From positions 1 to 26,055 of the forward strand of contig NZ_JADWYQ010000062.1 in assembly GCF_022414575.1 (NCBI RefSeq): a stretch of 26,055 nucleotides of DNA, in the 5' to 3' direction. Under the pieces are notes generated by a model. It saw only the letters and a program-made list of their open reading frames with translations. It was not told the origin of the DNA and did no database searches. Below, piece after piece: positions 6,376 to 13,987 of the stretch (position 1 is its first letter; each line of letters begins with the position of its first letter). The stretch comes from Streptomyces sp. MUM 178J. GTDB lineage: Bacteria; Actinomycetota; Actinomycetes; Streptomycetales; Streptomycetaceae. The translations under genes and the position numbers were made by a program.

Positions 6376-6852
6376 TCACGCGGCGACCGGCGACGCCGGC
6401 TTCCGCTTCTCCGGCTCCTCCTGTCCGGCGGCGCCCCGCGCAGTGAGGACGCGGTCCAGCGCCAGTGCGCCCGGGCCCGTGAAGACCAGCAGCAGGAGGG
6501 CCCAGCAGAACAGCGCGGACGCCTCGCCGCCGTTCTGCAGGGGGAACAGGCCCTCCGGCTGATGGACGCTGAAGTACGCGTACGCCATCGAGCCCGAGGC
6601 GATGAACGCCGCGCTGCGCGTGCCCAGTCCGAGCAGCACCAGCCCGCCGCCGACGAGCTGGATCACCGCCGCGTACCAGCCGGGCCAGGCGCCGGCGGGG
6701 ACGGTCGCGCCGCTGCCGCCCATGCCGCCGAGGATCCCGAAGAGGGAGGCGGCCCCGTGGCAGGCGAACAGCAGTCCGACGACGATCCGGAACGCGCCGA
6801 GCGCATACGGCCGGGCTTGGTCGAGTCGCGTGGGCAGGGTGCGGTTGGGCAT
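6376..6852 (-). CDS. DoxX family membrane protein
   Basis: A 158-residue integral membrane protein with four predicted helices. It shows the DoxX pattern: GAFRIVVGLLFACHGAASLFG near the front (21-41), WYAAVIQLVGGGLVLLGLGTR in the middle, SMAYAYFSVHQPEGLFPLQNGGE, and a last helix ALFCWALLLLVFTGPGALAL. DoxX-like proteins are linked to quinone-type redox and thiol or oxidative stress; the exact reaction here is unknown. GAAGGA precedes the ATG by about 5 bases. A promoter overlapped by an iron box lies some 45 bp upstream, suggesting repression when iron is plentiful. Confidence 0.88.
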   Translation of the reverse strand: MPNRTLPTRLDQARPYALGAFRIVVGLLFACHGAASLFGILGGMGGSGATVPAGAWPGWYAAVIQLVGGGLVLLGLGTRSAAFIASGSMAYAYFSVHQPEGLFPLQNGGEASALFCWALLLLVFTGPGALALDRVLTARGAAGQEEPEKRKPASPVAA

Positions 6853-6893
6853 GGGGGTCCTTCGGGTCTGGGGACGTGAGCCGGCGAAGAACC

Positions 6894-6912
6894 TCAGGTT
6901 AGGCAGGCCTAA
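6894..6912 (-). promoter_or_regulatory. DmdR/IdeR-type iron box
   Basis: TCAGGTTAGGCAGGCCTAA agrees at 15 of 19 positions with the iron-box consensus TTAGGTTAGSCTAACCTAA and keeps TTAGGC/GCCTAA as a 6-bp dyad. It overlaps the predicted doxX promoter and also covers the TAG stop (6909-6911) of the upstream FAD protein gene. The expected regulator is an iron-dependent DtxR-family repressor. Confidence 0.65.
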
Positions 6913-6925
6913 TCAATGCTTGCAA
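6896..6925 (-). promoter_or_regulatory. Predicted doxX promoter
   Basis: On the minus strand TTGCAA (6920-6925) and TAACCT (6896-6901) are 18 bp apart, resembling -35 and -10 elements. Transcription would start near 6889 and give a leader of about 37 bases. The iron box covers the -10 and most of the spacer. Confidence 0.45.
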
Positions 6926-9170
6926 GTTCAACATCTGAGAATTCGATGAGAGACCGTTCGGATTCCGCTTCCGCGCGTCCGGGGGCCTGCGCGGGTACGC
7001 CGAGCCGTCCTTGCTGCCGGGCCGGGGCGCCCGTGCGGCCGAGGGCTCGCAGGGCGGCCCGCGCCACCGCGTCCGCGTCCGCCAGCGTCACCGAGTCCAC
7101 GCCCGGCCGCGCCCCCGCGGCCGTCACCCAGTGCACGCCCTCTGTCGGCACCCCGATGGCGAAGCGCCGCGGGTGCACGCGCCCCTGACGGTCGACCAGG
7201 CGGTACGGGCGCGCCGAGACGTCCAGCCCTCCGGTCTCGTAGCCGTCGATCGCATGTGGCCGGCACTGACCGGTCTTCAGCAGCCGGCTGAGCAGCTCAT
7301 CGCACGTCCTGCGCAGATCGGGCTCCGGCAGCCGGGCCTCGACCAGCGTCGTCGCGGTCACCGACGATCCGGGCACATCGGGCGACTCGGCGGTGAACGC
7401 CCCCTCGGGAGCCGCCCTCGACATCCCGACCGTCATCCGCGGGCCCACCACCTCCAGCACGCCCGCCTCGATCAGCGCCGTCATCTCCTCGATGCGACGG
7501 CGCGGCGGGCCGATGGACAGAAAGGCGTTCAAGGGCGTGTACCAGCGGTCCAGATGGTCACGGTGCGAGGAGCCGGAGAGCCCCGCATGGTCGACGATCA
7601 GCCGGAGTTCGTTGCGGATGTCGCGCAGCACGTCGAGCGCGGCCTTCAGCGGGCCCGCCACATTGCCGAGCGAGGCCTGCGCGGCGTCCGCGCGCAGCCG
7701 GTCCAGCAGCCAGGCGCGGTGCCCGGCGGGGGAGTGGAACGTCACCCCCGCGTGCGGGCGCGCCAGCCGCTCCCAGCTCCAGCGGTCCGCCTCGGCGAAC
7801 CCGAACTCCTCCAGTACGGCCGCCTCTTCGGCGCTCCCGTGCGGCGCGGCCACAAAGCGCTCCCGAAAGCGCTTCCTGAGGCTGTCCTTGGGGCTGTCCT
7901 TGGGGCCCTCCCGGAAACACTCCCGGCGGCCCTCGCGGAAGGCGCGGCCCGCCGGGTCGGCGGAACGGGCGAGCAGCGCCTCGTAGTGGACTGTCTCCAC
8001 CTCCTTCGCCACCAGAGGCCATATCTCCGCGAGGAAGTCCGGCGGATCGCCCGCGTCCGCCTGCGCGCGGAAGGCCGCGATCACCCGGGGGGTGAGCACG
8101 ACCGGCTCATGCCGTCCCGAAGGGCCCTTGGCGTTGTCCCCGCGTGCCTGGTACGGGACGCCGCGCCGGGAGCCCGCGTACAGCTTCGGCTCGCGCCCCG
8201 AGGGACGGTAGACGAGCGCGCCGTCCCGCTCCTCGTACGAGCCGCCGCGGCCCGTCGTCAGCAGCGCCATATGGTCGAAGAAGCTGAGGCCGAGACCGCG
8301 CAGCAGAACCGGTTCGCCCGGGGCGATGCCCGACAGGTCGAGATCGGCGGGGTTCGCCGGGCCGAAATAGCGCAGCCGGTGGTGGCGCGCGGCGTAGTCG
8401 GCGAGATGCGCCTCCGACTGACGGGAGACGACCGGGAGATGGCCCTGCGCCAGGACCACCGCGCGCAGACCGGTCAGGACGGCGCCGTTGTCGAGGGCGA
8501 GGGTCTGGGGCGGGGCCTCGGGACCGTGCGGATCGACCGTGCGGTCGTCCTCCAGCCGTACGGCCCTGGCCCGGTGGACCCGCACCGTCACCGTGTCCGG
8601 CGCCAGGCCGACCGTCCGCAGGAGCGCCCACTCCAGATAGCGGCCGTAGCAGGCGCGCGTCGGATAGTCGTCCGGACCGATCCGCTCGTCCGGGTGCTGC
8701 TCCCCGGCCCACTCGTACAGGCTGGGACCGGGGCGCACCGGGCCCTCGCAGGCCACGCTCCGGTCCGTGAACAGGGTCACCTGGGAAGCGACCGTGTTCA
8801 TCAGCAGCTCGGCCGACTGGTCGGTGCGCCAGACCCGGCCGGGTCCCGGCGGCGCGGGGTCGACCAGATGGACCGTCAGGGGGACGTTTGGGGCGAGTTC
8901 CGGGACGGAGGCGCAGAGCCGTTCGAGTACGGAGGCGCCGCGGGGGCCCACCCCGACGATCGCGATCGCGAGGCCGCCGCCCGCCTCGGCCGTGGGCCCG
9001 GGCTCTCCGTGCGTCCATGTGGAGGTCGATGCGGCGGGCTTGTACATCCCTGCCGCAGGGCCGCTCGGTGGGGAGTCGCCGGCCGGACCGGACGTGCGGC
9101 GCGGAGCGGCTGTGCGCTGGTGCGGTACTGCGGGCTGTGCGGGACGTACGTCGTGCGCGTCGTCGAACAA
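6909..9170 (-). CDS. FAD/NAD(P)-binding flavoprotein
   Basis: A 753-residue protein, the long actinobacterial form of the FAD/NAD(P)-binding family. After a low-complexity Pro/Ala leader of about 65 residues comes LAIAIVGVGPRGASVLERL (67-85), the dinucleotide-binding fold, then HLVDPAPPGPGRVW and LLMNTVASQVTLFTD, typical of this family. A second nucleotide-binding segment, EPVLLRGLGLSFFDHMALLT, lies in the middle. The substrate is unknown. A charged insertion with duplicated PKDS units (about 7880-7910) breaks the middle. The TTG at 9170 is chosen for its GGGAG 8 bases upstream; an ATG at 9047 is an alternative that keeps the whole fold. The gene ends inside the doxX iron box. Confidence 0.85.
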   Translation of the reverse strand: MFDDAHDVRPAQPAVPHQRTAAPRRTSGPAGDSPPSGPAAGMYKPAASTSTWTHGEPGPTAEAGGGLAIAIVGVGPRGASVLERLCASVPELAPNVPLTVHLVDPAPPGPGRVWRTDQSAELLMNTVASQVTLFTDRSVACEGPVRPGPSLYEWAGEQHPDERIGPDDYPTRACYGRYLEWALLRTVGLAPDTVTVRVHRARAVRLEDDRTVDPHGPEAPPQTLALDNGAVLTGLRAVVLAQGHLPVVSRQSEAHLADYAARHHRLRYFGPANPADLDLSGIAPGEPVLLRGLGLSFFDHMALLTTGRGGSYEERDGALVYRPSGREPKLYAGSRRGVPYQARGDNAKGPSGRHEPVVLTPRVIAAFRAQADAGDPPDFLAEIWPLVAKEVETVHYEALLARSADPAGRAFREGRRECFREGPKDSPKDSLRKRFRERFVAAPHGSAEEAAVLEEFGFAEADRWSWERLARPHAGVTFHSPAGHRAWLLDRLRADAAQASLGNVAGPLKAALDVLRDIRNELRLIVDHAGLSGSSHRDHLDRWYTPLNAFLSIGPPRRRIEEMTALIEAGVLEVVGPRMTVGMSRAAPEGAFTAESPDVPGSSVTATTLVEARLPEPDLRRTCDELLSRLLKTGQCRPHAIDGYETGGLDVSARPYRLVDRQGRVHPRRFAIGVPTEGVHWVTAAGARPGVDSVTLADADAVARAALRALGRTGAPARQQGRLGVPAQAPGRAEAESERSLIEFSDVELASID

Positions 9171-9317
9171 GACCGTGACTCCCGGGGCTGTGGCGAGTGG
9201 AACCGGATCGTCCGCCTCATCATGCCGTTGCGGCCCCCGAAGTCGAACCCCTGGGCAGAACCCCTGACGGAGCCCGTGTGGAGCTCTGGTGGATCGTGTG
9301 AACCTGGTGTCAGGGTC

Positions 9318-11255
9318 TCACCCTCCGCTGAGCGACGGATCGCGGTGCGCAGTCAACTCGCGTTCCTCCGCCGTCGCCAGCCGCGCGCCCGCGCCATGGC
9401 CGGATTCGTTCCTTCTCGCGCCGCCGCCCGCCCCGCCGCCGGTTCCGCCGCCGGGCGCGCCGACGGCGAACCGCGCCTGGTCCAGCCGGAGCGAGGCGGC
9501 GCGCCCGCGCAGCGCCAGCGTCATCAGCTGGTTGCCGAACCACGGCCCGCCCGTGCGCCGCCAGTCGACCGGCGGCCGTCCGGCCCTGCCGTGTCGGGCC
9601 AGCGCCCGGCCCAGCCGCCGGCCCGCCCGGCTCCAGCCGAAGCGGAAGCCGAGCCGCAGTATGGCGTGGATGGCGTTGTGCACCGGCGAGCACGTCAGCT
9701 GGAACACCTGCGCCTGCGGACCGGGGCGGCCCGCCGGGTGCGCCGAGTCGGCCGGGTGCGCCGAGTCGGCCAGGTGTGCCGAGTCGGCCAGGTGTGCCGA
9801 GTCGGCCAGGTGTGCCGAGTCGGCCAGGTGCGCCGGGTGTGCCGAACCGGCCCGGTGTGCCGACTGCGCCGGGAGCGCCGGGGCCGTCGGCTCCGCCGCG
9901 TACACCGGCTCCGCCACATATGCATGGTGCACATCGCCCGACAGGACGCACACCGTCGCCGGGGCCTGCGCACCGCTGTCCGGTTCGCCGCCCGCCTCGG
10001 CGATCAGCGCCGTCAACTCCGTGAAGGAGGCGGGGAACGCGGCCCAGTGCTCCAGATCCGACCGTCTTCGCAGCGCTTCGGAGAACCGCGCCCAGCGCCG
10101 GCCCCGGGCGCCCGCGCACAGCGCCGCGTTCCAGCTCTCCGCGTCATGGACCAGCGGCGGCAGCAGCCAGGGCAGCGAGGCCCCGATGAGGAGATGGTCG
10201 TACGCGCCCTCCTCGTGGCCGTCCAGCGCCTGCTCGCGCAGCCACCGCGCCTCGCTCGGCGCGAGCATCGAACGCGACGGCTCCTCGAGAACGCGGGCGG
10301 CGCGCGTATCGGCCATCAGCAGCCGGGTGCGGCCGAAGTCGCGCCGGTAGCTCCAGCGGACGGACGTCGGATCGGCGTCCGCCTTGGACGCGAAGCGGCG
10401 CAGCACGTCGGTGCCGTCCGGGGCGGCTCGCACCGCCGCGTACAGTTCGTCGGCCTCCAGCTCGGCCGGGGAGAGGTTCCCCAGGTGCTGATGGACCCAG
10501 TACGACATCAGACCGCTGAGCACCCGCTCCTGCCACCACGGCTCCGCGCGCATCTCGGTGAGCCAGGAGGCGCTGGTGTTCCAGTCGTCGATCAGATCGT
10601 GGTCGTCGAAGATCATGCAGCTGGGGACCGTGGACAGCAGCCAGCGCACCTCGGGGTCGGTCCACGACTCCCAGTAGAGCCTGGTGTACTCCTCGTAGTC
10701 CGCGACCTCGGCGCCCGGCGGCTCGCGCAGGTCGCGGCGTGCGGCCAGCCAGCTCCGGACCTGTCCGCTCGTCCGGTCGGCGTACACCTGGTCGCCGAGC
10801 AGCACCAGCACATCGGGGCGGCACCGCTCCGGGAGCGCGCCGGAGGCCAGTTCGGCGGCGAGCGCGTCCAGGGCGTCGGGGCCGATCGGGTCGTGTTCAC
10901 CGGCGGGAGGGGCGGCCCAGCGGCAGGAGCCGAAGACGACCGTCACCTCGTCGGAGGGGACGGCCGGGGTCCGGATGACGCTCGGCGGGAACGGGGAGCC
11001 GTCGAGGGGCCACACGCGGCGGCCGTCCAGCAGCACTTCGTACGCGGTCGCGGCGCCGGGGGTCAGACCGGTGACCGGGACCAGCGCATAGTGGTGGCCC
11101 TCGATCTGGAACGTACGCGCGAAGCCGCCGCCCGCCCCGCCGATGCAGCGCACCTCGGCGCGGCACGGGCGATCTGCCTCGACCCAGACGGTCGCGCGGT
11201 CGCCGGACTCCCAGTCCACGTACCGCAGCAGTGGTCCCAGCCGCAGCCCGGCCAT
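9318..11255 (-). CDS. PhoD-like metallophosphatase
   Basis: A 645-residue phosphodiesterase/alkaline phosphatase D relative. The N-terminal beta-domain (about 1-100) is followed by the metallophosphatase core: VFGSCRW (107-113), LLGDQVYAD (152-160), IFDDHDLIDDWN (215-226), LMADTRAARV and SGDVHHAYV (439-447). These supply the metal ligands Asp, Asn and His of the PhoD family. No signal peptide is present, so this looks like the cytoplasmic branch, which often lacks the Tat leader of classic PhoD. A tandem array of SAHLAD-type hexapeptides (about 466-509) is inserted straight after the last catalytic motif. GGAGGAGG lies 6 bases before the ATG. The C-terminal part (QVFQLTCSPVHNAIHAILRLG) is family-typical; the last 60 residues are Gly-rich. 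Confidence 0.92.
   Translation of the reverse strand: MAGLRLGPLLRYVDWESGDRATVWVEADRPCRAEVRCIGGAGGGFARTFQIEGHHYALVPVTGLTPGAATAYEVLLDGRRVWPLDGSPFPPSVIRTPAVPSDEVTVVFGSCRWAAPPAGEHDPIGPDALDALAAELASGALPERCRPDVLVLLGDQVYADRTSGQVRSWLAARRDLREPPGAEVADYEEYTRLYWESWTDPEVRWLLSTVPSCMIFDDHDLIDDWNTSASWLTEMRAEPWWQERVLSGLMSYWVHQHLGNLSPAELEADELYAAVRAAPDGTDVLRRFASKADADPTSVRWSYRRDFGRTRLLMADTRAARVLEEPSRSMLAPSEARWLREQALDGHEEGAYDHLLIGASLPWLLPPLVHDAESWNAALCAGARGRRWARFSEALRRRSDLEHWAAFPASFTELTALIAEAGGEPDSGAQAPATVCVLSGDVHHAYVAEPVYAAEPTAPALPAQSAHRAGSAHPAHLADSAHLADSAHLADSAHLADSAHPADSAHPAGRPGPQAQVFQLTCSPVHNAIHAILRLGFRFGWSRAGRRLGRALARHGRAGRPPVDWRRTGGPWFGNQLMTLALRGRAASLRLDQARFAVGAPGGGTGGGAGGGARRNESGHGAGARLATAEERELTAHRDPSLSGG
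9734..9841. repeat. 18-bp tandem repeat within the phoD-like gene
   Basis: There are five near-identical units of the CC(G/A)GGTG(C/T)GCCGAGTCGG type in register from 9734 to 9823, plus one degraded unit to 9841. The period is a multiple of three, so the minus-strand gene stays open and gains hexapeptides reading LADSAH or PADSAH. The first two copies differ from the next three at the same two positions, which suggests stepwise duplication. Confidence 0.9.
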
Positions 11256-11382
11256 GTGCGTCCTCCTCCGCCGTCCCGTGACGTCTGTACGGTACGGAAC
11301 GACGGGGAGGCGTGTGTGTGTTCCGGCTCAACGGCCGCTCAGGGTGTCGGGCGCCCGCAGGGCTCGGCGCCCGCGCTCGGCG

Positions 11383-12036
11383 TCAGCAGCCGTTCAGCAC
11401 CGACTGCAGCGCGTTCTTCTCCGCCGGGTCGACGGACAGGTCCCACTCGTACTTCACATCCACCCACATGCGGGCGTAGTAGCAGTGGTACGAGCTGCGC
11501 GGCGGCATCCACTCCGCCGGGTCCTTGTCGCCCTTGGACTGGTTGACGTTGTCGGTGACCGCGATCAGCTGCGGGTTGGACAGGTCGTTGGCGAAGGCGC
11601 GCCGCGCGGAGGTGCTCCAGGAACTGGCGCCCGAGCGCCAGGCCTCGGCGAGCGGTATGACGTGGTCGATGTCCACATCGGACGCGGCGTACCAGGTCGC
11701 GCCGTCGTACGGCGAGTACCAGCTGCCGCTGACCGCCGAGCAGTTGGAGGCCTGCTCGACGCCTGTGCCGTCGCGGTCGAGGACGACCTCGCGGGTGTTG
11801 CAGTAGCCGTACTGGGTGATCCAGTGCGGGAACTTGTCGCGGCTGTAGCCGCTGGAGGAACCTTCCGCCTCGACCGTCAGCCAGTTGAGGTACGAGCGCG
11901 CGGTCGAGGCGCTGACCGGGGCGGGCGGGGCGGCCTGGGCCGTGGGTGCGGTGACCAGGCCGGCGGCTGCGGCAAGGGCGACGGAAGCGGCGAGCACACC
12001 GGCGCGGCCGGCATGACGCGCGTAGACACCTGACAT
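11383..12036 (-). CDS. Secreted HNH nuclease (DUF1524/GmrSD C-terminal type)
   Basis: A 217-residue exported protein. A classic Sec signal peptide (basic start, Ala-rich core, cleavage near AQA-AP at 33-36) is followed by an HNH domain with DVDIDHVIPLAEAW (120-133) and VNQSKGDKDPAEW (164-176), the hallmark of the secreted DUF1524 family; His125 is the likely catalytic base. Four mature Cys (C79, C99, C185, C217) could make two disulfides. The ATG at 12036 has CTGGAG 5 bases upstream. Its role is probably extracellular DNA degradation for nutrition or competition; the sequence does not decide which. No immunity gene is adjacent. Confidence 0.92.
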   Translation of the reverse strand: MSGVYARHAGRAGVLAASVALAAAAGLVTAPTAQAAPPAPVSASTARSYLNWLTVEAEGSSSGYSRDKFPHWITQYGYCNTREVVLDRDGTGVEQASNCSAVSGSWYSPYDGATWYAASDVDIDHVIPLAEAWRSGASSWSTSARRAFANDLSNPQLIAVTDNVNQSKGDKDPAEWMPPRSSYHCYYARMWVDVKYEWDLSVDPAEKNALQSVLNGC

Positions 12037-12258
12037 GCGAACTCCAGTGAAGTGGGGGAAATTTGGCCGGTACTCGCCCCTCGCGGGGCCCGGTCATCGT
12101 GTCGGCGCCAGGTTTCCTGGGGGAGTGCGCCAGGTAACAGAGTGGCGACATGGACACGTCAGATCAAGACTTCCGGCGAAATTCGACCCCTCGCCATATG
12201 GCGTCCCCGCAGCCGTGGTTGACGGGACCCCGGGCGGCTCCGGGCATAGGGTTGGCGC

Positions 12259-12993
12259 GTGCTGCTGCCGGTCAATCCGACCCTCGGGGCCGTACTGGCC
12301 GTCCTTCTCGCCGCCGCCGCGACGGTCGCCGCCGCGGCCCGTCTGGGGCGGTCCAGGGAGATCGCCGTCGCGGGTGTGCGCGCCGCCGTCCAGCTCACCG
12401 CCGTGTCCCTGGTGATCGGGTGGGTGATCCGTTCCCTCCCGCTGCTGCTGGCCTTCCTGGCGCTGATGTACGCCGTCGCCGTACGCACCGCAGGCCGCCG
12501 CATCACCCCCAACCGCACCTGGCGCTGGGCCGCACTGCCGATCGCCGCGGGCGTCGTGCCCGTGGTCGCCGCGCTGCTGCTGACCGGACTGGTGCCGCTC
12601 AAGGGCATCGCGCTGATCCCGGTGGCCGGCATCCTCATCGGCGGCGCGCTCACGGCGACGGCCCTCGGCGGGCGGCGTGCGCTGGACGAGCTGGAGTCCC
12701 GGCGGGGCGAGGTGGAGGCGGGACTGGCCCTCGGGCTCCTGGACCGCGACGCCCGGCTGGAGGTGGCGCGCACGGCCGCGTCCGACGCGCTGCTGCCTGG
12801 GCTCGACCAGACGAGGACCGTGGGTCTCGTCACCCTGCCCGGCGCGTTCGTCGGGATGCTGCTCGGCGGTGCGTCGCCCCTGCACGCGGGGGCGGTGCAG
12901 TTGTTCGTGCTGGTGGCGCTGGCGGCGGTGCAGACGGTGGCCGTGGCGGTTGCGCTGGAGCTGGCGGCGCGGGGGCGCATCCACCGGGGCTGA
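12259..12993 (+). CDS. FetB-like (UPF0014) ABC transporter permease
   Basis: A 244-residue membrane protein with about seven hydrophobic segments. The segments AVAGVRAAVQLTAVSLVIGW (about 35-54), IPVAGILIGGALTATALGG and RTVGLVTLPGAFVGMLLGGASPLHAGAVQL match the UPF0014/FetB family, whose Escherichia coli member works with the ATPase FetA in iron export. No ATP-binding subunit gene lies next to it: the left neighbour is a divergent nuclease and the right neighbour a convergent phosphatase. The partner must be encoded elsewhere, or the protein acts differently. GTG at 12259 is the start, with a weak AGGG about 7 bases before it. Confidence 0.87.
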   Translation: MLLPVNPTLGAVLAVLLAAAATVAAAARLGRSREIAVAGVRAAVQLTAVSLVIGWVIRSLPLLLAFLALMYAVAVRTAGRRITPNRTWRWAALPIAAGVVPVVAALLLTGLVPLKGIALIPVAGILIGGALTATALGGRRALDELESRRGEVEAGLALGLLDRDARLEVARTAASDALLPGLDQTRTVGLVTLPGAFVGMLLGGASPLHAGAVQLFVLVALAAVQTVAVAVALELAARGRIHRG

Positions 12994-13066
12994 GCGGGGC
13001 GGCGTACCGGACCCGGCGTACGGGGGCCGCGCCCTCGCGGCTCGGGCCGCCCGTTTGGGCCGCGTG

Positions 13067-13741
13067 TCAGATCAGCCGCAGCTCGAAGGCCCCGTCCGTC
13101 CGGACCGTCACCCGGATGCGGGTGAGGTCCGGGACATGCGCGTCCGGGGCGTGTGCAGCGGCGCGCGGGCCGACGCCCACCACCCGTGCGCCCGCAGCGC
13201 GGGCCGCCGCGATGCCGACCTCGGAGTCCTCGAAGGCCACACACTCCGCCGGGTCAAAACCGAGCTCCGCCGCACCCTTGAGGAACCCCTCCGGGTCGGG
13301 CTTGCTCGCCCCGACGCGCTCCGCGGTGACCCGAACCCGGGGCATCGGGAGTCCCGCCGCTGCCATCCTCGCCTGGGCGAGGGCCTCGTCCGCGGAGGTG
13401 ACCAGCGCGTGCGGGAGCCCGGCCAGGGCGGCCACGAAGGCCGGGGCGCCGGGAACGGGCACGATGCCCTCGGTGTCGGCGGTCTCCTGGGCGAGCAGCG
13501 CGCGGTTGTCGGCGTGGTTCTGCTCCATGGGGCGGGCGGGGAGGAGGACGGCCATGGTGGCGTAACCCTGTCGGCCGTGGACGACCTTGAGCGCCTCCTC
13601 CGGGTCCAGCCCGTGGTCGACGGCCCATCTGCGCCAGCAGCGCTCCACGACGGCGTCCGAGTTGACGATGGTGCCGTCCATGTCGAGAAGCGCTGCCTGG
13701 AACACGCCTATGGTCTCTGTGCTGGTGTCTGAGGTGGGCAA
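13067..13741 (-). CDS. HAD family phosphatase
   Basis: A 224-residue cytoplasmic HAD hydrolase of the beta-phosphoglucomutase/sugar-phosphatase type. Motif I is LLDMDGTIVNSD (nucleophile D20, D22), followed by a helical cap; motif II is ALVTSADEA, motif III the Lys in GASKPDPEGF, and motif IV VAFEDSEVGIAAA. The substrate is probably a small phosphorylated metabolite. Start choice: TTG at 13741 has AGGA about 8 bases upstream; GTG at 13705, 12 codons later, is the alternative. Divergent from the carboxypeptidase gene, with a dyad in the shared upstream region. Confidence 0.9.
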   Translation of the reverse strand: MPTSDTSTETIGVFQAALLDMDGTIVNSDAVVERCWRRWAVDHGLDPEEALKVVHGRQGYATMAVLLPARPMEQNHADNRALLAQETADTEGIVPVPGAPAFVAALAGLPHALVTSADEALAQARMAAAGLPMPRVRVTAERVGASKPDPEGFLKGAAELGFDPAECVAFEDSEVGIAAARAAGARVVGVGPRAAAHAPDAHVPDLTRIRVTVRTDGAFELRLI

Positions 13742-13781
13742 GGTGGCCGTCCTGTTCGGTCTGCGGATGCTCGTTTCGCGA

Positions 13782-13805
13782 TTTGTTTCACCACGATACA
13801 AACAA
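13782..13805. promoter_or_regulatory. AT-rich dyad between divergent genes
   Basis: TTGTTT (13783-13788) and AAACAA (13800-13805) form an exact 6-bp inverted repeat with an 11-base spacer, and TTTGT/ACAAA forms an overlapping one. This is an AT-rich patch 41 bp upstream of the HAD start and about 180 bp before the carboxypeptidase. It may be an operator for either gene; no regulator can be named. Confidence 0.3.
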
Positions 13806-13987
13806 GGGGCGTCGAGATGCCAGCCCGCTTCTCGTTCACCCACGTGGGTGGTTCCGCCTCCGAGTGGCGTCAAGTGGCCTGAATCTTGTCAACTTAGCCC
13901 CGTCCGCGTGGAGTCCTTGTGATCGAATGCACGGCCGCACGGCCGTGTGTATCGACGACGGTGACCTTCGGTGACAAGGAGTCCGCA

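Noticed and set aside
9734..9841. CRISPR-like array
   Set aside because: The units are directly abutting 18-bp copies with no spacers, inside a protein-coding frame, and no cas genes are present.
7011..11546. 1511-codon plus-strand open frame
   Set aside because: It lies antisense to the flavoprotein and PhoD genes, is Arg/Pro/Ala-rich without domains, and is an artefact of high third-position GC in the real genes.
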